Below, piece after piece: positions 25,619 to 38,900 of a stretch of 64,000 bases of DNA; position 1 is the stretch's first letter, and the number at the start of each line of letters is the position of its first letter. Origin of the DNA: Mugil cephalus. Taxonomy: Eukaryota > Chordata > Actinopteri > Mugiliformes > Mugilidae. Where the stretch lies: assembly GCF_022458985.1 (NCBI RefSeq), contig NC_061783.1, positions 15,383,913 through 15,447,912 of the forward strand. Direction: 5' to 3'. The position numbers were made by a program, and so were the translations under genes. Below the pieces are notes generated by a model, which did not search any database, had not been told where the DNA came from, and worked only from the letters and a program-made list of their open reading frames with translations.

Positions 25619-25684
25619 CTCAGAGAAGTTGATGTCTCCTCCGTCTGGAAGACATTTGCGGGGAGCGCTGCTGAACCACAGCAT
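25619..25684 (-). CDS. Candidate alternative first coding exon of tuft1
   Basis: On the minus strand an ATG at 25684 opens 22 codons (MLWFSSAPRKCLPDGG...) ending at a strong donor, CTCTGAG|GTGAGT, in phase 0. That phase would splice in frame to the tuft1 exon at 14735, or to an acceptor-like AAG just before the ATG at 24280. I do not recognise the peptide, and the open frame continues upstream. It could equally be a chance frame or a UTR exon. Confidence 0.3.
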
Positions 25685-28600
25685 TTTGCATTCAGTCTCC
25701 CGCCTGATCTTCTTCCAAAAGGATCCCATATGCCGCCTCTCTTCATCTGTCCTTTTCCAGCAAATTTTGTTCACCCTCTCTCCCGTTCTCCTGGTAATTG
25801 CTTGCTCACTAACACAGCAGCACCTTTCAGGGAAACCGTGACCTGCTTCCCCCTTGCACCGCGGCTAATTCTGACCTGTAAGTAGGGATGTAGTCCTGTT
25901 TGATAACTGTCTCGCTGCATGTCAGGTGCCACTTCCCGTTAGGCCCTGTGGCTGAACTCATTTGCCTTTGGTGGCGCACGGGCTAAAACTTTTCTCTTCG
26001 CGGCGTCGAGTTTGACACGTCAGCCCAGAAAAGTGTCACACTTTTAGGAACAATGTGAGAACCGTGTGATCTTTGTTGAATAATGTATCGAATAAACATT
26101 AAGAAGCAGAGTTTGGCAATTTAAATAGATGTCTATATATTATGAGCACAAATGCAGTTGAAATAAAGCAAAGGCATACTTCATTTTCCTGCAGTTGCTT
26201 GCTATCAAGCAGGTGTGGTTTTAAATGAAAAGTTATTACCAAATAAAGAATCACCAAGTCACATAATCCTGCTTTATTTATTTACCACAATGCTCTTCCT
26301 CCTTCCTCTGTGGCTGACATTGTGCTTCACATCCCGGTTGCTTTTGGATTATCATAAGAATTATTTGTTCTGTGACACCCCAATAAAAGCAGCCACTCTG
26401 TCAAAATCACTGGAATACTATAACCTGCTGTAAATATAGCGCATCGGCTTTGTGTGGGGGAGCGTGTGGGTTAAGCTGATGTAATGGCATGAATGAATGA
26501 CACAACTCAAAGGGCAGCCAGTTATTCGAAAAAAGGCCCAACCCAGAGTAAACACGAACCACATCTGAAGATTAATTATTTTTCTGCTATTGCTGGATCA
26601 GCAGCTGCTTTTGCGTATTGTGCAACGACAAGCGGTTTCAACTAGTTTTGTTTTTCTCCTTCATTTGAAATCGAAGTTTTCATCGCACCAGAAACAGATC
26701 TCAGTCCAAAATGCCTCCAGTTAAAAGTTTAGATCTTAGATCTAGTTTAGTTTTAATCTTGAGCTCACATTCAAATTAAGGCTCCTTTGTGTTCAACTTA
26801 AAAAAAACAACTCCCTTGCGTGCTACAACCGTCGTGTTAGGATACAGTTATTGTGTCGTAGGTGAAAACCAGCGTCTCCTTTCACTCAAGTCACAAAAGC
26901 CGCTGCTTCTTTTCGCACGGCTCAACTCTTGTGTCTTCATACCGCAAATGTTTGCGTGCACCAAATTACACATGTAACCATATAATCATCCAAAGTGAGG
27001 CTCACTCATTTGACGCATGCAGAACTAATTTGCAGGCAGAGCATTATAAAACACGTCGATGGGTGTAAGGAAAGACAACCCGAACTCTGAAGAGGAAAAG
27101 CTCGGGAAGACGGACGAGCTATTTATTGAGAGAGACGGGGAGGTCGGGAGAGGTGGAGGCTTGATAACAGCTTGATGTCTTCTGTAATTACAGTAAACCA
27201 TATAAGGATTACAGACTCAAAGAAGGAACACAGAATGAAAGTCACTGCTGATTTATTCGGGGGAGCTCGGGGAGAAGAATACTGAGAATTCATTCGCAGA
27301 CATAATCAGGACCGCGCTGCGTTTATTCTTAATGTCAGATGTGCTTTGAAACAGCTGTGAAGGAGGATTTTATTTCTAGGAAAATCTGAATTTGATTTTG
27401 TTAAATAATCACATCTCTTTACAAATGAAAGTCACTTCTTCTCTGTGATACTTGGTTCTTCTGAGCGGTTTGTGCCTTGCAGAGAATGTTTGATGTAATT
27501 TTAGTAAAATCAGACAATAAGTTGAAGAGTATTTAAATAGATAAATAAGAGTATTTAAATGCCATTGACTTCACTCAATTTAGATGTAGCAAAAAGCTAC
27601 TTTTGCCCAGTGTAAAAATGTGTGTTTTTTTTGTTATTGTTATTATTTTTTGCTGTTGCCCAGCAATCTATAACATAATCTTTTGACATCAATAATCCCG
27701 CATGCTGAACTGGTTAGAGAAAGGGCGAGGAAACCTGATGGACAGCAGCCGGCCTTGATCTCGTATTCTCTGTATCCCTGTAAAGGTGTGAGGTGTGAAC
27801 TTTCCTCACTTTTATTGATGTTTTATGCTGGTTTCTGGTGTAAATGTTGGAAGTACCAGCTCATACTGTGTTTTTACGTCTGCTGTCGGCCTCTGTGAAC
27901 CCATGCCCGCAAACTAATCCGACGCCGCAAGTTTTAAAACCCATCCAGTCTGAATGCCAAGCCAAGACAAACACCTGCAAAGAGCTCCCAGGTCAAAATC
28001 CGCAACACCTGGATGCTCCTGAATAAATACGAGAGAGAAACTATCCAAACTTCATGAAAATGCACAATGCAGATGTATCCGTTTTTATAATGTGTGTTTA
28101 TCCCGTGGCTTTTTTTTTTTATGGGGGGCATTTTGCCGGTGGAGGAGTCCAGGCCTGCAGCTAACTATTCCTTCAAACACAAATACATACAAAGCAGACA
28201 GGTGTGACGCAATGTCTGCACACCTGGTTTGTTTCATGTGCTCATCATAGATAATTGGTTAGAATAAACGAAAGCTTTAATAAAGTGACTGCATCTGAAG
28301 CAAGCGCGGTGACCAATCGCTGACCTCCTTTAAGGACAATTCCTCTTTGGGCTGCAAAAATTGTGCACGATACCGCATTGACTAATTGCGTGCAGGAGTA
28401 ATGACTCTATTGTAGCTCATGCAGAACTGCAAAAACAACACCACAGTAAATGTTGTAGCGAAAGATGCGCATGTATTACAAATAATAATTTGCACACTGG
28501 AACAGGTTTCCCCTGCAGAAATGATTCAACGTGTTCGTGCTGGTCTTCACAAGTGATGAGGACGTAATTCCCCATTCTCTGTTTGAGCAAAAACACACTC

Positions 28601-28865
28601 AGCAGTCTGAATTCATTAGGCACATTTGTTTTACTTCATATCGTTTCCATGTTTAAACACATATGTGGTCAGGAGCCTGTTTGTTCTCTCCTCTTTACAG
28701 AAGCTGCCTATCAGTTGAACAGTTCATTGCATATCCCTCAGCCTCTTTTCTTGAGACGTTTCTACTGTGTGTGTGTGTGTGTGTGAGATAAATGTCTCCG
28801 TGCCCAAAAATAAACCGTATCAATATTAAGTTATAACCAGAAAAAGAAAATAACTAGAAAACACA
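25685..28865. other. Intergenic DNA between tuft1 and cgn
   Basis: About 3.2 kb with no exon I can support. It contains a (TG)n microsatellite at 28766-28784 and AT-rich stretches. The upstream part could hold tuft1 promoter elements. Confidence 0.6.
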
Positions 28866-28873
28866 TTCCTCTT

Positions 28874-29998
28874 TTTATTGTAATTGTATTTCCAAAAAAA
28901 AAAAAAAAAAAAACTCAAAAAACTCTGGGAAGCTTTGTATGAAATGTTCCCAGCAGCTTAATAAACACATTGTAAGTTCAACCACATCCTTATCTGTAAT
29001 CGCCCCAGTACAAAGTTGAAAAGTGACACGTCCAAAATACGGTTTAAATATCATGGGAAGATTGTAATTAAGATTCCTAACGGGGCAGATGCAGCGAGGA
29101 GAAACGTGGAGGGCTTCCAAATGTACCCTAAAGAGTCTTTCAGCAGGAATGTACAGAAAGAGACGCAAGCACGGGCAAGCATAATAAAACACTATTAATT
29201 CATTGCAGCGGCTGATTATGAACGCATGCAGCAGCGACATGTAAAAAAAGTCGTTTTTTTTTTAAGGCATTTGAGTGAAAACGTGCACATGAATACGCCC
29301 CAGGATACCAAATAAAGTGAGGAATATGGTTGGTTAAGTAGAAAAACGTTATAGGGCTGGATTTCTGAGGATGTTACGTACAGTGTGATTTGATTGTCTC
29401 GAGTAGCAGGGATGCACAGCTAATACAGTGTAAACATACAGGCACATAAAGTGGCCCATAAGAATCACATTCAATGGTAAAAAAAACAAACAACAAAAAA
29501 AGAACACTCGATAACAACACTTGACAGATATAACGCAACATGCACAGGCAAACACAGAGTTAAGAGCGATAAGGAAAATGTGTTTTTTGGTTTAGAAGGG
29601 ATTTGCAAATCCTCCTGCATGACCTGAACACGAACCATGCTAGGGTAATGAGCTTAAATATTGTCGTAATAAACCTAATTGAAAACATAAAGCAAGCTGA
29701 AGCACTATTCTCTCGCGGACTGGGAGCAAAATGAAAAATATCAGACAAAACGTGACAGTAGCCAAGCAATCACAGCTGAAGGCTCAAAAAATGCAATCTA
29801 ATTATCCTGACAACGTGTCTCTGCTGGCCTCCCGCGCTAAAAATAAAACCAAGAACAACTGCGAGGCAGGGTTTGTCAGGCTCGGCAACGGGGCTCAGCG
29901 GAGCTGGGTATATTTTTCTCTGATGGGACTGAAAAATGACACTGAAATAATAATAATGATAATAAAAAAGAGTGTGGGCCGTTCAGTGCCGCCTCCGT
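28874..29998 (-). terminator. cgn 3' UTR with candidate polyadenylation signal
   Basis: Downstream of the cgn stop (29999-30001, minus strand) about 1.1 kb of non-coding DNA precedes an AATAAA (TTTATT at 28874-28879 on the plus strand). A long A run lies beside it at 28895-28913. The true cleavage site is not determined. Confidence 0.45.
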
Positions 29999-32900
29999 CT
30001 AGCACTTGCTGGTCTGTGGGTGACTGTCGTTCAGGATGGAGGAGAAGTTGGTGTCATAGTCCTCTTCCTCTGAGCTTAAAGCCGAGGAGCTCAGAGCGGT
30101 GCGAAGTGTCGGCTGTGACTTCCGCCTGGGAGAAAGCAAGCAACAGAAGATCCAATGGCTCTTTCAGCTCACTTGATGCAAGTGTGTTTGTCTAGTTACT
30201 ATAGAGTGCCCCCTAGTGTAAAGAGGACACTTGGTGCTGATACAGCAGCCACATAATGAAAGCAAAGGATGAAGCCTATGTCAAATGTGTCTGAATTAAC
30301 ATGTTAAACCTGAATTATTTCACAGTGCACCTACTTCACTTCATTCTCCAGCGCCATGACTTTGGCCTGCAGCGCTTCCTGGACCTCCTGCTGCTCCTCA
30401 AAGTCCCTGAGAACCTTGCGGCGGACGCCCTCCAAGCGCTCCACCTCCCCCTCCCTCTCGTCCACCTGCCGCTTCAGGGCCTTCACTCGCAGGGTCAGCT
30501 GGGGACGGAGAGAGAGGGAGAGGAGCGGGGGGTTAGAGGGGAACGGAGGAGGTCGCGGGTGAAGACGTGGGGTCGCGAGGCGAGGGAGCGGAGGGGAAGG
30601 GTTAGAGGGGTCGGTTCGATTCTAAAGGGGGGGCTGCTACTGAACGCTGAGGCGGCAGAAAGAGGATAGCGGACGGGAGGTCAGGGCAGGGTTGGGTTTG
30701 GGTCAAGAGGAGCGGAGATGAGATTAGTCTGGTGTAAGAGAAGCACTCAACTACCGTTTTGACTATGTTAATAATTAAACAGCAGGTCAAACTTTATCTA
30801 TACATGGTCTTCACTACAGGAACGAGGTGGCATCAGGCAGTTAAATTAGCACCAAGTCAGGAAACGCCAGACTACTACAGGAAAATTAGCCCTCTTCTAC
30901 GTCAGACAGGAAAAGCCCTGGTGTACTAATGACAGCCCAGTTTCAGTTAAGAATGATAGTAAGTCATAGGTCTTCAACAGGGGGTCCGCAACCCCTAGGG
31001 GGTCCGTGGAGGTACTGCACACTGTTCAAAATCTTTGGTTGATTAGATATTTTTCATATATTTATTTATTTTTTTTCCCTCACAAATTTAAACTTCTTTA
31101 AATACATGAATGAAACATATTTTAGTAAAGATATAAATGGAGGCAGTGGACGGTATCTTCATTCAGCACCTTCACACAGAGCGCCACTGTACACAGTAGA
31201 CCCCGCCCCATCACTGCTGAGCCAATAACTGTCAGGTTGGACAAAACCCTATTACGTCCCCATGTGAAATCCAGATGCACGAAGCAATATTAGCAGAAGA
31301 GAAGCTTACAGTGCAGCTCGCTCTGAGGCCAAAAAAATTATATTTGAACCTGTGTATTATTTGAATACCTTAATATTGAATGCAGAATGATAATAATGAT
31401 ATATATTTATAAATAGCACTAGGCTGAGTTTAATATAGAACACGTATAGTAGGTAGGGGGTCCCTAATTAATCCGTACTTAAAACCCTAATCTAATCTAA
31501 TCAGTTTGGGGGTCCTTGGCCTGAAAAACGTTTAAGACCCCTGTAGTAAGCTGTTAAAGTGGACAATGAAGTGACATGAAATGCACTCGCCAACTTCTGT
31601 GTATTGTCAAAGAATCTTCTGTGACACTTAAGATGGGTTTTCAAGCTTTACATGTCTAGCATTGAAAAAAAAAAACAAAAAAAAAAACAACATTTTAGAA
31701 AAAGCCAGGTAAATATAAAGCTACCGACAGCAGATTAGTGCAAAGACTGGAAACAAGGGCAACCTGCAAGCCTGGATCTGTCTAAAGGTAAGAAAGGTCA
31801 CCAGCCAGTGCCTCTGTGGGTCACTGATTAACGTGTTTGTGCTGCTGGGTCCATGCAAAATCTAAGGTAAATAAATACATGTCCTGAGCCAAGCCAGGCT
31901 AGCTGTGTCTGTGCCAAGCTTAGCAGCTGCAGACTCCCACTTCATATTTACTGTAAACACCTTAAGGAGCGGTATTCTTCTCCTCGTGCAAACCGAGATG
32001 TTTACGTACGAGCATGCAAACCGTGATATCTACCTGATCTCTCTGCTCAACATGCTGGATCCTCTCCTGGTCCAGCGTGGCCGTCACTTCCTTCAGCTTT
32101 CTTTCCGTTCGTCTGTGAGATGCCTGGATACCGGCCTTCTCCCTGGGTGGAGAAATTCAGAATTCATAAAAAAAACATAAAACTTTACATCAGGTGTGTT
32201 CATCAGCTATATTGTGATAATGTTTTTATTCCTTTCCTCAGTCCTTTCAGGTAGACACATACACATAAACGACCTCATCTTTAAACTGAGATTGTATGCA
32301 TGTCCTCCGTCATACCTTTCTTCACTGCGTAGTCTCTCTTCCAGCTCCTGAACTTTGCTTTCCAGCAGGGTGACTCCAGGTGAGGGCCGACTCTGTCCCT
32401 CCATGTCCGCCATGCGAGACTTCAGCTCCTTCAGCTGCACAGGAAAGGGAAGCGACGGCGTGCCGATGACAAACCACAGACTTTGCAAAAACCTGTTTTA
32501 AATATCTCTTCCTGCTTGAACGTGTGCGGATACCTGTCTCTCGAGAGCGCTCTTGTCCATCTCCAGGTCGTGTCTCGCCGATCGCTCCTGCATCAGCTCT
32601 GACCGGAGCTGGTCCACCTGAGGGGAGGGAAAGGAGCGCGAGCAGAATAAACCAAGGTCAGACACAAAGAAAGGCCTCCTGCTCATTCGCTTGTGTGTAT
32701 TCAACTATTCTTATGTTGCACCTGGTCTCTGGTCCGGTTCATGCGATCGTTCAGGAGCTCCACGTTGCTCCTCTCCTCGTCCAGCTCGATCTCCATTGTT
32801 TTAAGTTTATCCTGCGATCACACACAGATGTGTACATGTTTAACATTTCCGACACCTCAGCCTCACATGCGGACGCATCACCGCATCCCGGATTTACCCC

Positions 32901-35900
32901 CAGCCATCTTTAGGCTCCCGGGGTCACGACCTTCGAGCCTCACCTCCAGACCTCTGATCTCCCGGGTGCGATCGGTGTGCGTGCTCTTCTCCGATTCCAG
33001 CTCGCTCTCCAAGTGTTTGAGGCGGTTGTTGAGGAGGTCCCGCTCCAGCTGGGCGCTGTCTCTGTCCTCGCTGCACGCCAGCAGCTCCTTCTTCAGACGG
33101 GAAACCTGGAGCGAGGATGCGAGGCGTTATCCTTCGTGTTGCTCCTCTCGAGTTTTTTTTTTTTATATATATATAAATCCCTGCTGCGCTGTGAGAAACT
33201 TTCCCCACAACTTTTATATCTCGGCACAGTTTTTCGTCTCCATTTTTCTGATTCGCTTTCAACTCCTGAAAAGTACTTTAGGCAGTTTCAGCGAGAACGT
33301 GTTACCCTAAAATAACTTTTGAGCAGTCTACAGCCATATTAGAACAGATCAATTTGACACAGGGTGGGGAAATTATCAGCAGCCTTCAGACAAATTCTGG
33401 CAAAATACGAAAGTGTCGGGAGGATTTCAGACACAAAAATTATAGGTTACTATTGAGTGTCTGATGGATCTGAAAATGACCTGCTGCACTTATGTTTTCC
33501 ACTTTTCTTCTTGAACTCACAGCCGCATGCTAACATTTGCTAATTAATCCTAAAATCAAAGCAAAATTAAAGGCTGATTGGCATGTGCTTTTGTCTTGCA
33601 AGTATTTAGTTAAGTTTCACCTTGGCGCCTTTTACAGAAAGTAACAGTACTTTAATTCAGTGTGAGCCGTGCTGCCTTTTATGCCTTTTTAAGTGCTTTC
33701 TTTTGGTACTTTGTTCGTGGTTTTGTCTTGAACATGTTTCCCCCGAATTCTCCCTTTTATTTTCAGCTCAAATCCACCTCACTAGTGATGTGCCTACCGA
33801 TACTGAAATATTGATACTTCCGATACCAAGTTTTTATGCTCTAAAATCGATTTTCAAATCAAAATATCGATACTTGGTGAAACACGGTTTGGTTAAATCA
33901 CTACACAGAATTCAAGGCACAATGTGTCACAATTAAGAGGCAAGTTTCCATTTTATAGTACTTCTTAATAGTTAAATTTATTTTAACGGTCTTATTATTT
34001 TACTTACTTCTTTGTTTTAGTCTTTCAAATACCACATATTTAGTTTTCTCTGCTGTTGTATTAGCTCGATAAATAAATTACTCTGATGTCTTGTATTCTT
34101 TATGAAGCTTTGATTTGAAATGCACTACTTTTTTTTAGGTTTACCACACACATTAGGGTGTATGTACACAAAGAATCGGTATGTGACTGGTGTCGCCGAT
34201 ACCAGCCTTAATTTTACTCAGTACCGGATCGGGGAAAAAAAAAAATGTGGTATCGAACATCGCTGCCCCTCACCTCTTCTTGCTGGGCCTTCAGATTGTT
34301 CTGAGCCCTCTGCAGCTCGGCCAGCCTGTCCTTGCTGTTGCGCTGCGCCTCCTGCAGGTCCTTCCTCGAGCGCTCCCTGTACTCCTCCAGCTGCGTCTGC
34401 AGGGCAGCCACCGACTGACGAGAATCTCCCATCATCATCTCCATCTGAGAGAGCAAAAACGGACGGCAAAAATGAGGTAATGAACCGAATCTGTGTTTAC
34501 CAGCCACGGCAGACAGTTCATTTAACCCCAGCGCGCTTCGTTACGCACCTCTTTGTTAATCTTCTCCAGGGCTCGGTCCAGGAGTCGCTTCTGTTCCTCC
34601 AGGTCGCTCTTGCCTCTCCTCAGCGCCTCCCTCTCCAGGTCTCTCTCCTCCAGCCGCCGGGTCAGCTCGTCTCTCTCCTTGCCCAGGCGGGTGGCCCCTC
34701 TCTTGGCCTCCTCCAGCTGCGTCTTCAGGGAGCGGTTCTCGTCCTCCAGAGCTTCCACCGTGTCCTCCGAGCTCAGGGGCAAGCTGGAGTGAAGCCTTGT
34801 CTGGAGAATGAGAGGTTATCGGGTGAGACGATGAAGTCTAGAGCAGAACAACTTCCATAAGTATTGCTTCAGGTTTTCATAATGTGGATCTGTTGCGTTT
34901 GATACATTATATCTGTGCCCTCAGCAGGCCCATTTAAATTAGTTTCTTCATCTCTAAGCAAACACGCTGGGAGTTGTTCTTTGAATGTAATTTATTTCAC
35001 AACTCTTGGTTGAAAATGTTATCTGTGTGGGAGGACGTTTCCGTTGTGTTTTTGTTGTGCACAGATGATTTTTTTGCTGCAGTACCATGCGGCTCAACCT
35101 CTCCCTGAGCCGAGTGTTTTCCTGCTGCAGGTCCAGGTTGGTTCCATGGTCCACCACCGTCTTCCCCGTGGGCCCAGCCGATGACTGTAAAGACATGAAG
35201 CTGTAATCTCATGTATACATCAATTAATTATTATTTATTTTTTATTATATAGGATCCACGTTTCACCTCCTTTGCCTTCTCAATGGCCTTTTCCAGCTCA
35301 GCCTTGTCCCTCTGCGACTGCTCCTTCAGTTTCCCGATCTCGGACTTGAGCTCGGCCTCCTTCTCTCCGCTCGCCTTCTTCAGGGCTTCGAGTGCCTCAT
35401 TTTTCCCGTCCAGCTCGGCCTTTTGTTTGTCCAGATCGGCGCGGGCCCGCTTCAGGTCGTCACGGCAACGCCGAAGCTCCTTGGGATAAGCAATCAGAGA
35501 TGAATAAACGTGCATGCGAGGAAGAGGAATGTGCGAGGCGCGAAACAATGCCTTAGTGCGAGTGTGGGATGTTTATGCGGCAAACGCAGAAAGGGAGAAA
35601 TAATCTAAACTCCCATCGAAAAGGAAAAAGCCCACGACCACAGCGCCGCTCTGACAGATTAAAGACAACGTGTTGTAAAACAAAAGGGATGAGCCCCTGC
35701 ATTTCACCCACACAGTGAGTGTAATCTTTGCTCTGGCTGGCGGATTACCTCTGCTAAAGAACGGCTATCATCGGGCGTTTGTTTCCGAAGCTCCTTCAGA
35801 GCGCCTTCAAACTCTTCCTTCTCCAAACGACATTTTGACAGCCTGCATAAAGAGAGCAGATCCTAAATTAGATACGGCTTTAATGGGTGAATCTGCATAC

Positions 35901-38900
35901 GAGACAAGACAGAAGATCACAGCAGCAGCAACACGCAACAGACAAAGCACATTGCATCAATCTGAGATGTATCACTCACTTATTAACTCACTAAAGAAAA
36001 TCAGATACGTGGTTTAGGAAAAAAAAATAAATCAAACAACGAAAGAGTGATTGGCCTTGAGGAAGGATCAGGAAAGCCGACTCTTAATTTTTGACACTGA
36101 AGTGATTGGGTGAGCTCACTGATGATGTAATGATCAAAGCAGACATCATCAGATACAAAATCCACTCATTCAGGTGGATTTCACGGGAACAAATCTCAAC
36201 TCTCAGCTGATTGAAACCAACTCAAACCAAAACAGGGGCAGGCTAAGTATTTGTTTTTTTTTTCTCTTTCTCTCACGTTCGACGGTTGGAGCGTCCCCCG
36301 TTCCTGCAGGAGGAAGAGTCAAGCAAATAAAAATAAAAAAAAGAAGAAGAAGAAGTGGATGCATTAAAACAAATGTAATATGAAATGGAATATTTACAGG
36401 GCCGAGCCAAAGACAGTTCTTACAGGATCTTTTCGATGTATATCCTAAAGCTTTCAGTGAGAAGTTTAAAGCTCTTTGAACCAACCCTCCCGACTATGAC
36501 ATGAATAAAAACATCAAATAAGATGGAACGCATCTGGTTCTCGACCCAGGCTTAAAATATGTTATAAAAGGCAGTTCATAGCCATGGAGATTGGCTGTGC
36601 ATACATTTGTGATGCTTCTGATGTGTATGTTTGCTGTTGGCTCCAGTACTTACAAATATACATAAGTTGTCTAGAATAAACAGATTTATGGACACATCAT
36701 CATTTTAATTTGACATATTTTAAGGATATTGGAAAAGAATCGCACAAAGACAAAATACTGCCCCGGCCCACACAATATCTATACTGACATTTAGTGAAAC
36801 GTATAGAACTTTTGTAAAGCTTTAAAGATACTAACTCCTCTCTGGTGTGGCGGAGATCTTGGGAGGTGGCGTCCAGCTCCGTCTTCCACTGCTCTCCCTG
36901 ATCTCTGCAGCTCTCCAGCTCCTCCTCCAGCGTCAATACGGAGGCGTTTACCCTCTCCCTCTCCTCCTCTATCTGCTCCTGCGACTGAGGTACCAATGAA
37001 ACACGCACACAGTTATTTTTAGAGTTATGGGAGGTGATGTTTAAATTGTGAAATCATCAGCTTCATTATTATTTTTTTTTGTGTCCGAGACCAACAGTTT
37101 CTTTCTTCGTGGATGAAAAGAGTGTCTGAGTGAGTCAAGGCCTTTGTGACAAAATCAGCTCCTTCGCAGGTTGGTTTGAACAGTTTGAACCTGAGTTTTT
37201 ACAGTGTGGACAGCAGCTCATTTGCATTTAAAGGCAGAGACACTTAAACAGCCCATTTAGATCAGGGCTGCTCTGTGGACACGTGAGGTTTACATTAACT
37301 TTTTAAAGGAGTGAAATATATATGGACCTTTAACATGGTTTTATTATCTATTACCCCTTTTTTTGTTATTTCATACACTCAAAATCTATATCTATCACAT
37401 TTTCTATTAATTCAGTTTCGTTTCAAGGCAAACATTCAGCCCAAGGGAGCAGAACCATTGTGCATTTAAATATGAAAAGATAACACCACAAAATACCAAA
37501 GAACAAGATAAAGCCCGGCGCAGACATCACAAATCACCCGACTTCTTCTCGTCAAATAAATAACCTCATCAGAAACAGCTTGTCTACTCACTTCTTCCTC
37601 TCAGGCTGCATGTTACTTCTTCTTTTTTTTTTTTTTTTCTCCTGACGCTGCTGTTGCCGTCTCCAAAAAATCTGCATGACGATCTATTCCTGTATACACA
37701 TATATTCTTCAAATTTCCATCCTACAGAGCTCCAAAAATAGTCCACTGGTAGAAACAGAAACTCTACCGTAGAAATCCAACTCGGAAAAGTTTTGCATTG
37801 CGAGTAATATTCTTTTGTGCTAACTCTGGACGCTGGGTTTAGCCACGCCTCATGATGTCCGACTCACACTGACTGCATTTTGACACATGGATGTATAACA
37901 GGTGTATGCAACATCAAAGCACAACTTTCCCCTCCTCCTAATAGACCCCTTCACATGTTTTTTGAGGGACGGGGCTTAGCTGGAGGCAACACAACTCAAA
38001 CACTATAGCCTGTAAACGCCGGTTTAAATAGGAAAACTTTGTGGGTAAAAAGCATCAGAAACTTGCTTAACTTGTTTATGTAATAACCAGAAACTTGCAG
38101 TTTTGACTTCTGTCCCCAAAAAGTTTCGATACCATTCACACCCTGAGACTGGAGGCACCCACTGACAGTGGCTTTGTTAGAGCACCATTCGGCTTAGGCG
38201 CACAGTCTCCTCCTTAACTACAGGTAAGTACCCAGCCCTTAATGGAAATTCGTGGCACCAGTTACTTCAAACACCTTTTGGATATAACTCATGCAGGACA
38301 CAAACTGTCTGACAGGTATAACCTGACTGCTCTCTTATCTCAGCTGTACAAAGAGATGATGTAAAAACAAAAATATGTTCTCTGGATTGTTTCTGTCTTA
38401 AGAGTGCAGTTTCCCAACATATGAGAAGATATCGTAACTGCTGTGCTGCAGATTTGTTTCCCGTAGCCAAAGTGGTAATAAATCCTTCCTGGTTGATTAC
38501 CGTACCAGCTGCAGGCTCTTGGTGTGGCGCTGAAACAATAACACCTCAAAACCACCTCACAAAACAACTTTTGGAAGCACATAAACTTTGTAGAAAAGCA
38601 AAAAAAATGAAAATACATGGAGTAGAATTGTATCTATTTACGGCAATGCTGGTTTCTATACCATTTTTTGTGTTTTACTGAATGAATAAAATCTCACTGC
38701 TTCTGGAACCAGAAACACACAGAATCCCCTCATTGTACAAGAACCTAATTTAAATCGTGTTGTTCGTCCAAATGAATCATGCTGAGATCACAGACCTCTC
38801 ACATCAAACATACTTTCGGGTGTTTATGTGACAAATTCTTTTAATTGCACTAATCAGTATTCTTGTTGTGCGCCTTCAGTCCCACACTGGATGAAAAAGT

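Noticed and set aside
29731-30195. 154-aa plus-strand open frame
   Set aside because: It overlaps the cgn last exon and 3' UTR in antisense, with no recognisable domain.
30205-30222. Possible CTCF half-motif GCCCCCTAGTG
   Set aside because: Only the half GCCCCCTAGTG fits; the remaining positions do not match the core.
32693-33310. 205-aa plus-strand open frame
   Set aside because: Antisense to three cgn exons and the introns between them; Ser/Leu-rich as expected for the complement of Glu/Arg/Leu coiled coils.
34120-34860. 246-aa plus-strand open frame
   Set aside because: It runs antisense through two cgn coiled-coil exons and a transposon end. The minus-strand reading has canonical splice sites and cingulin similarity.
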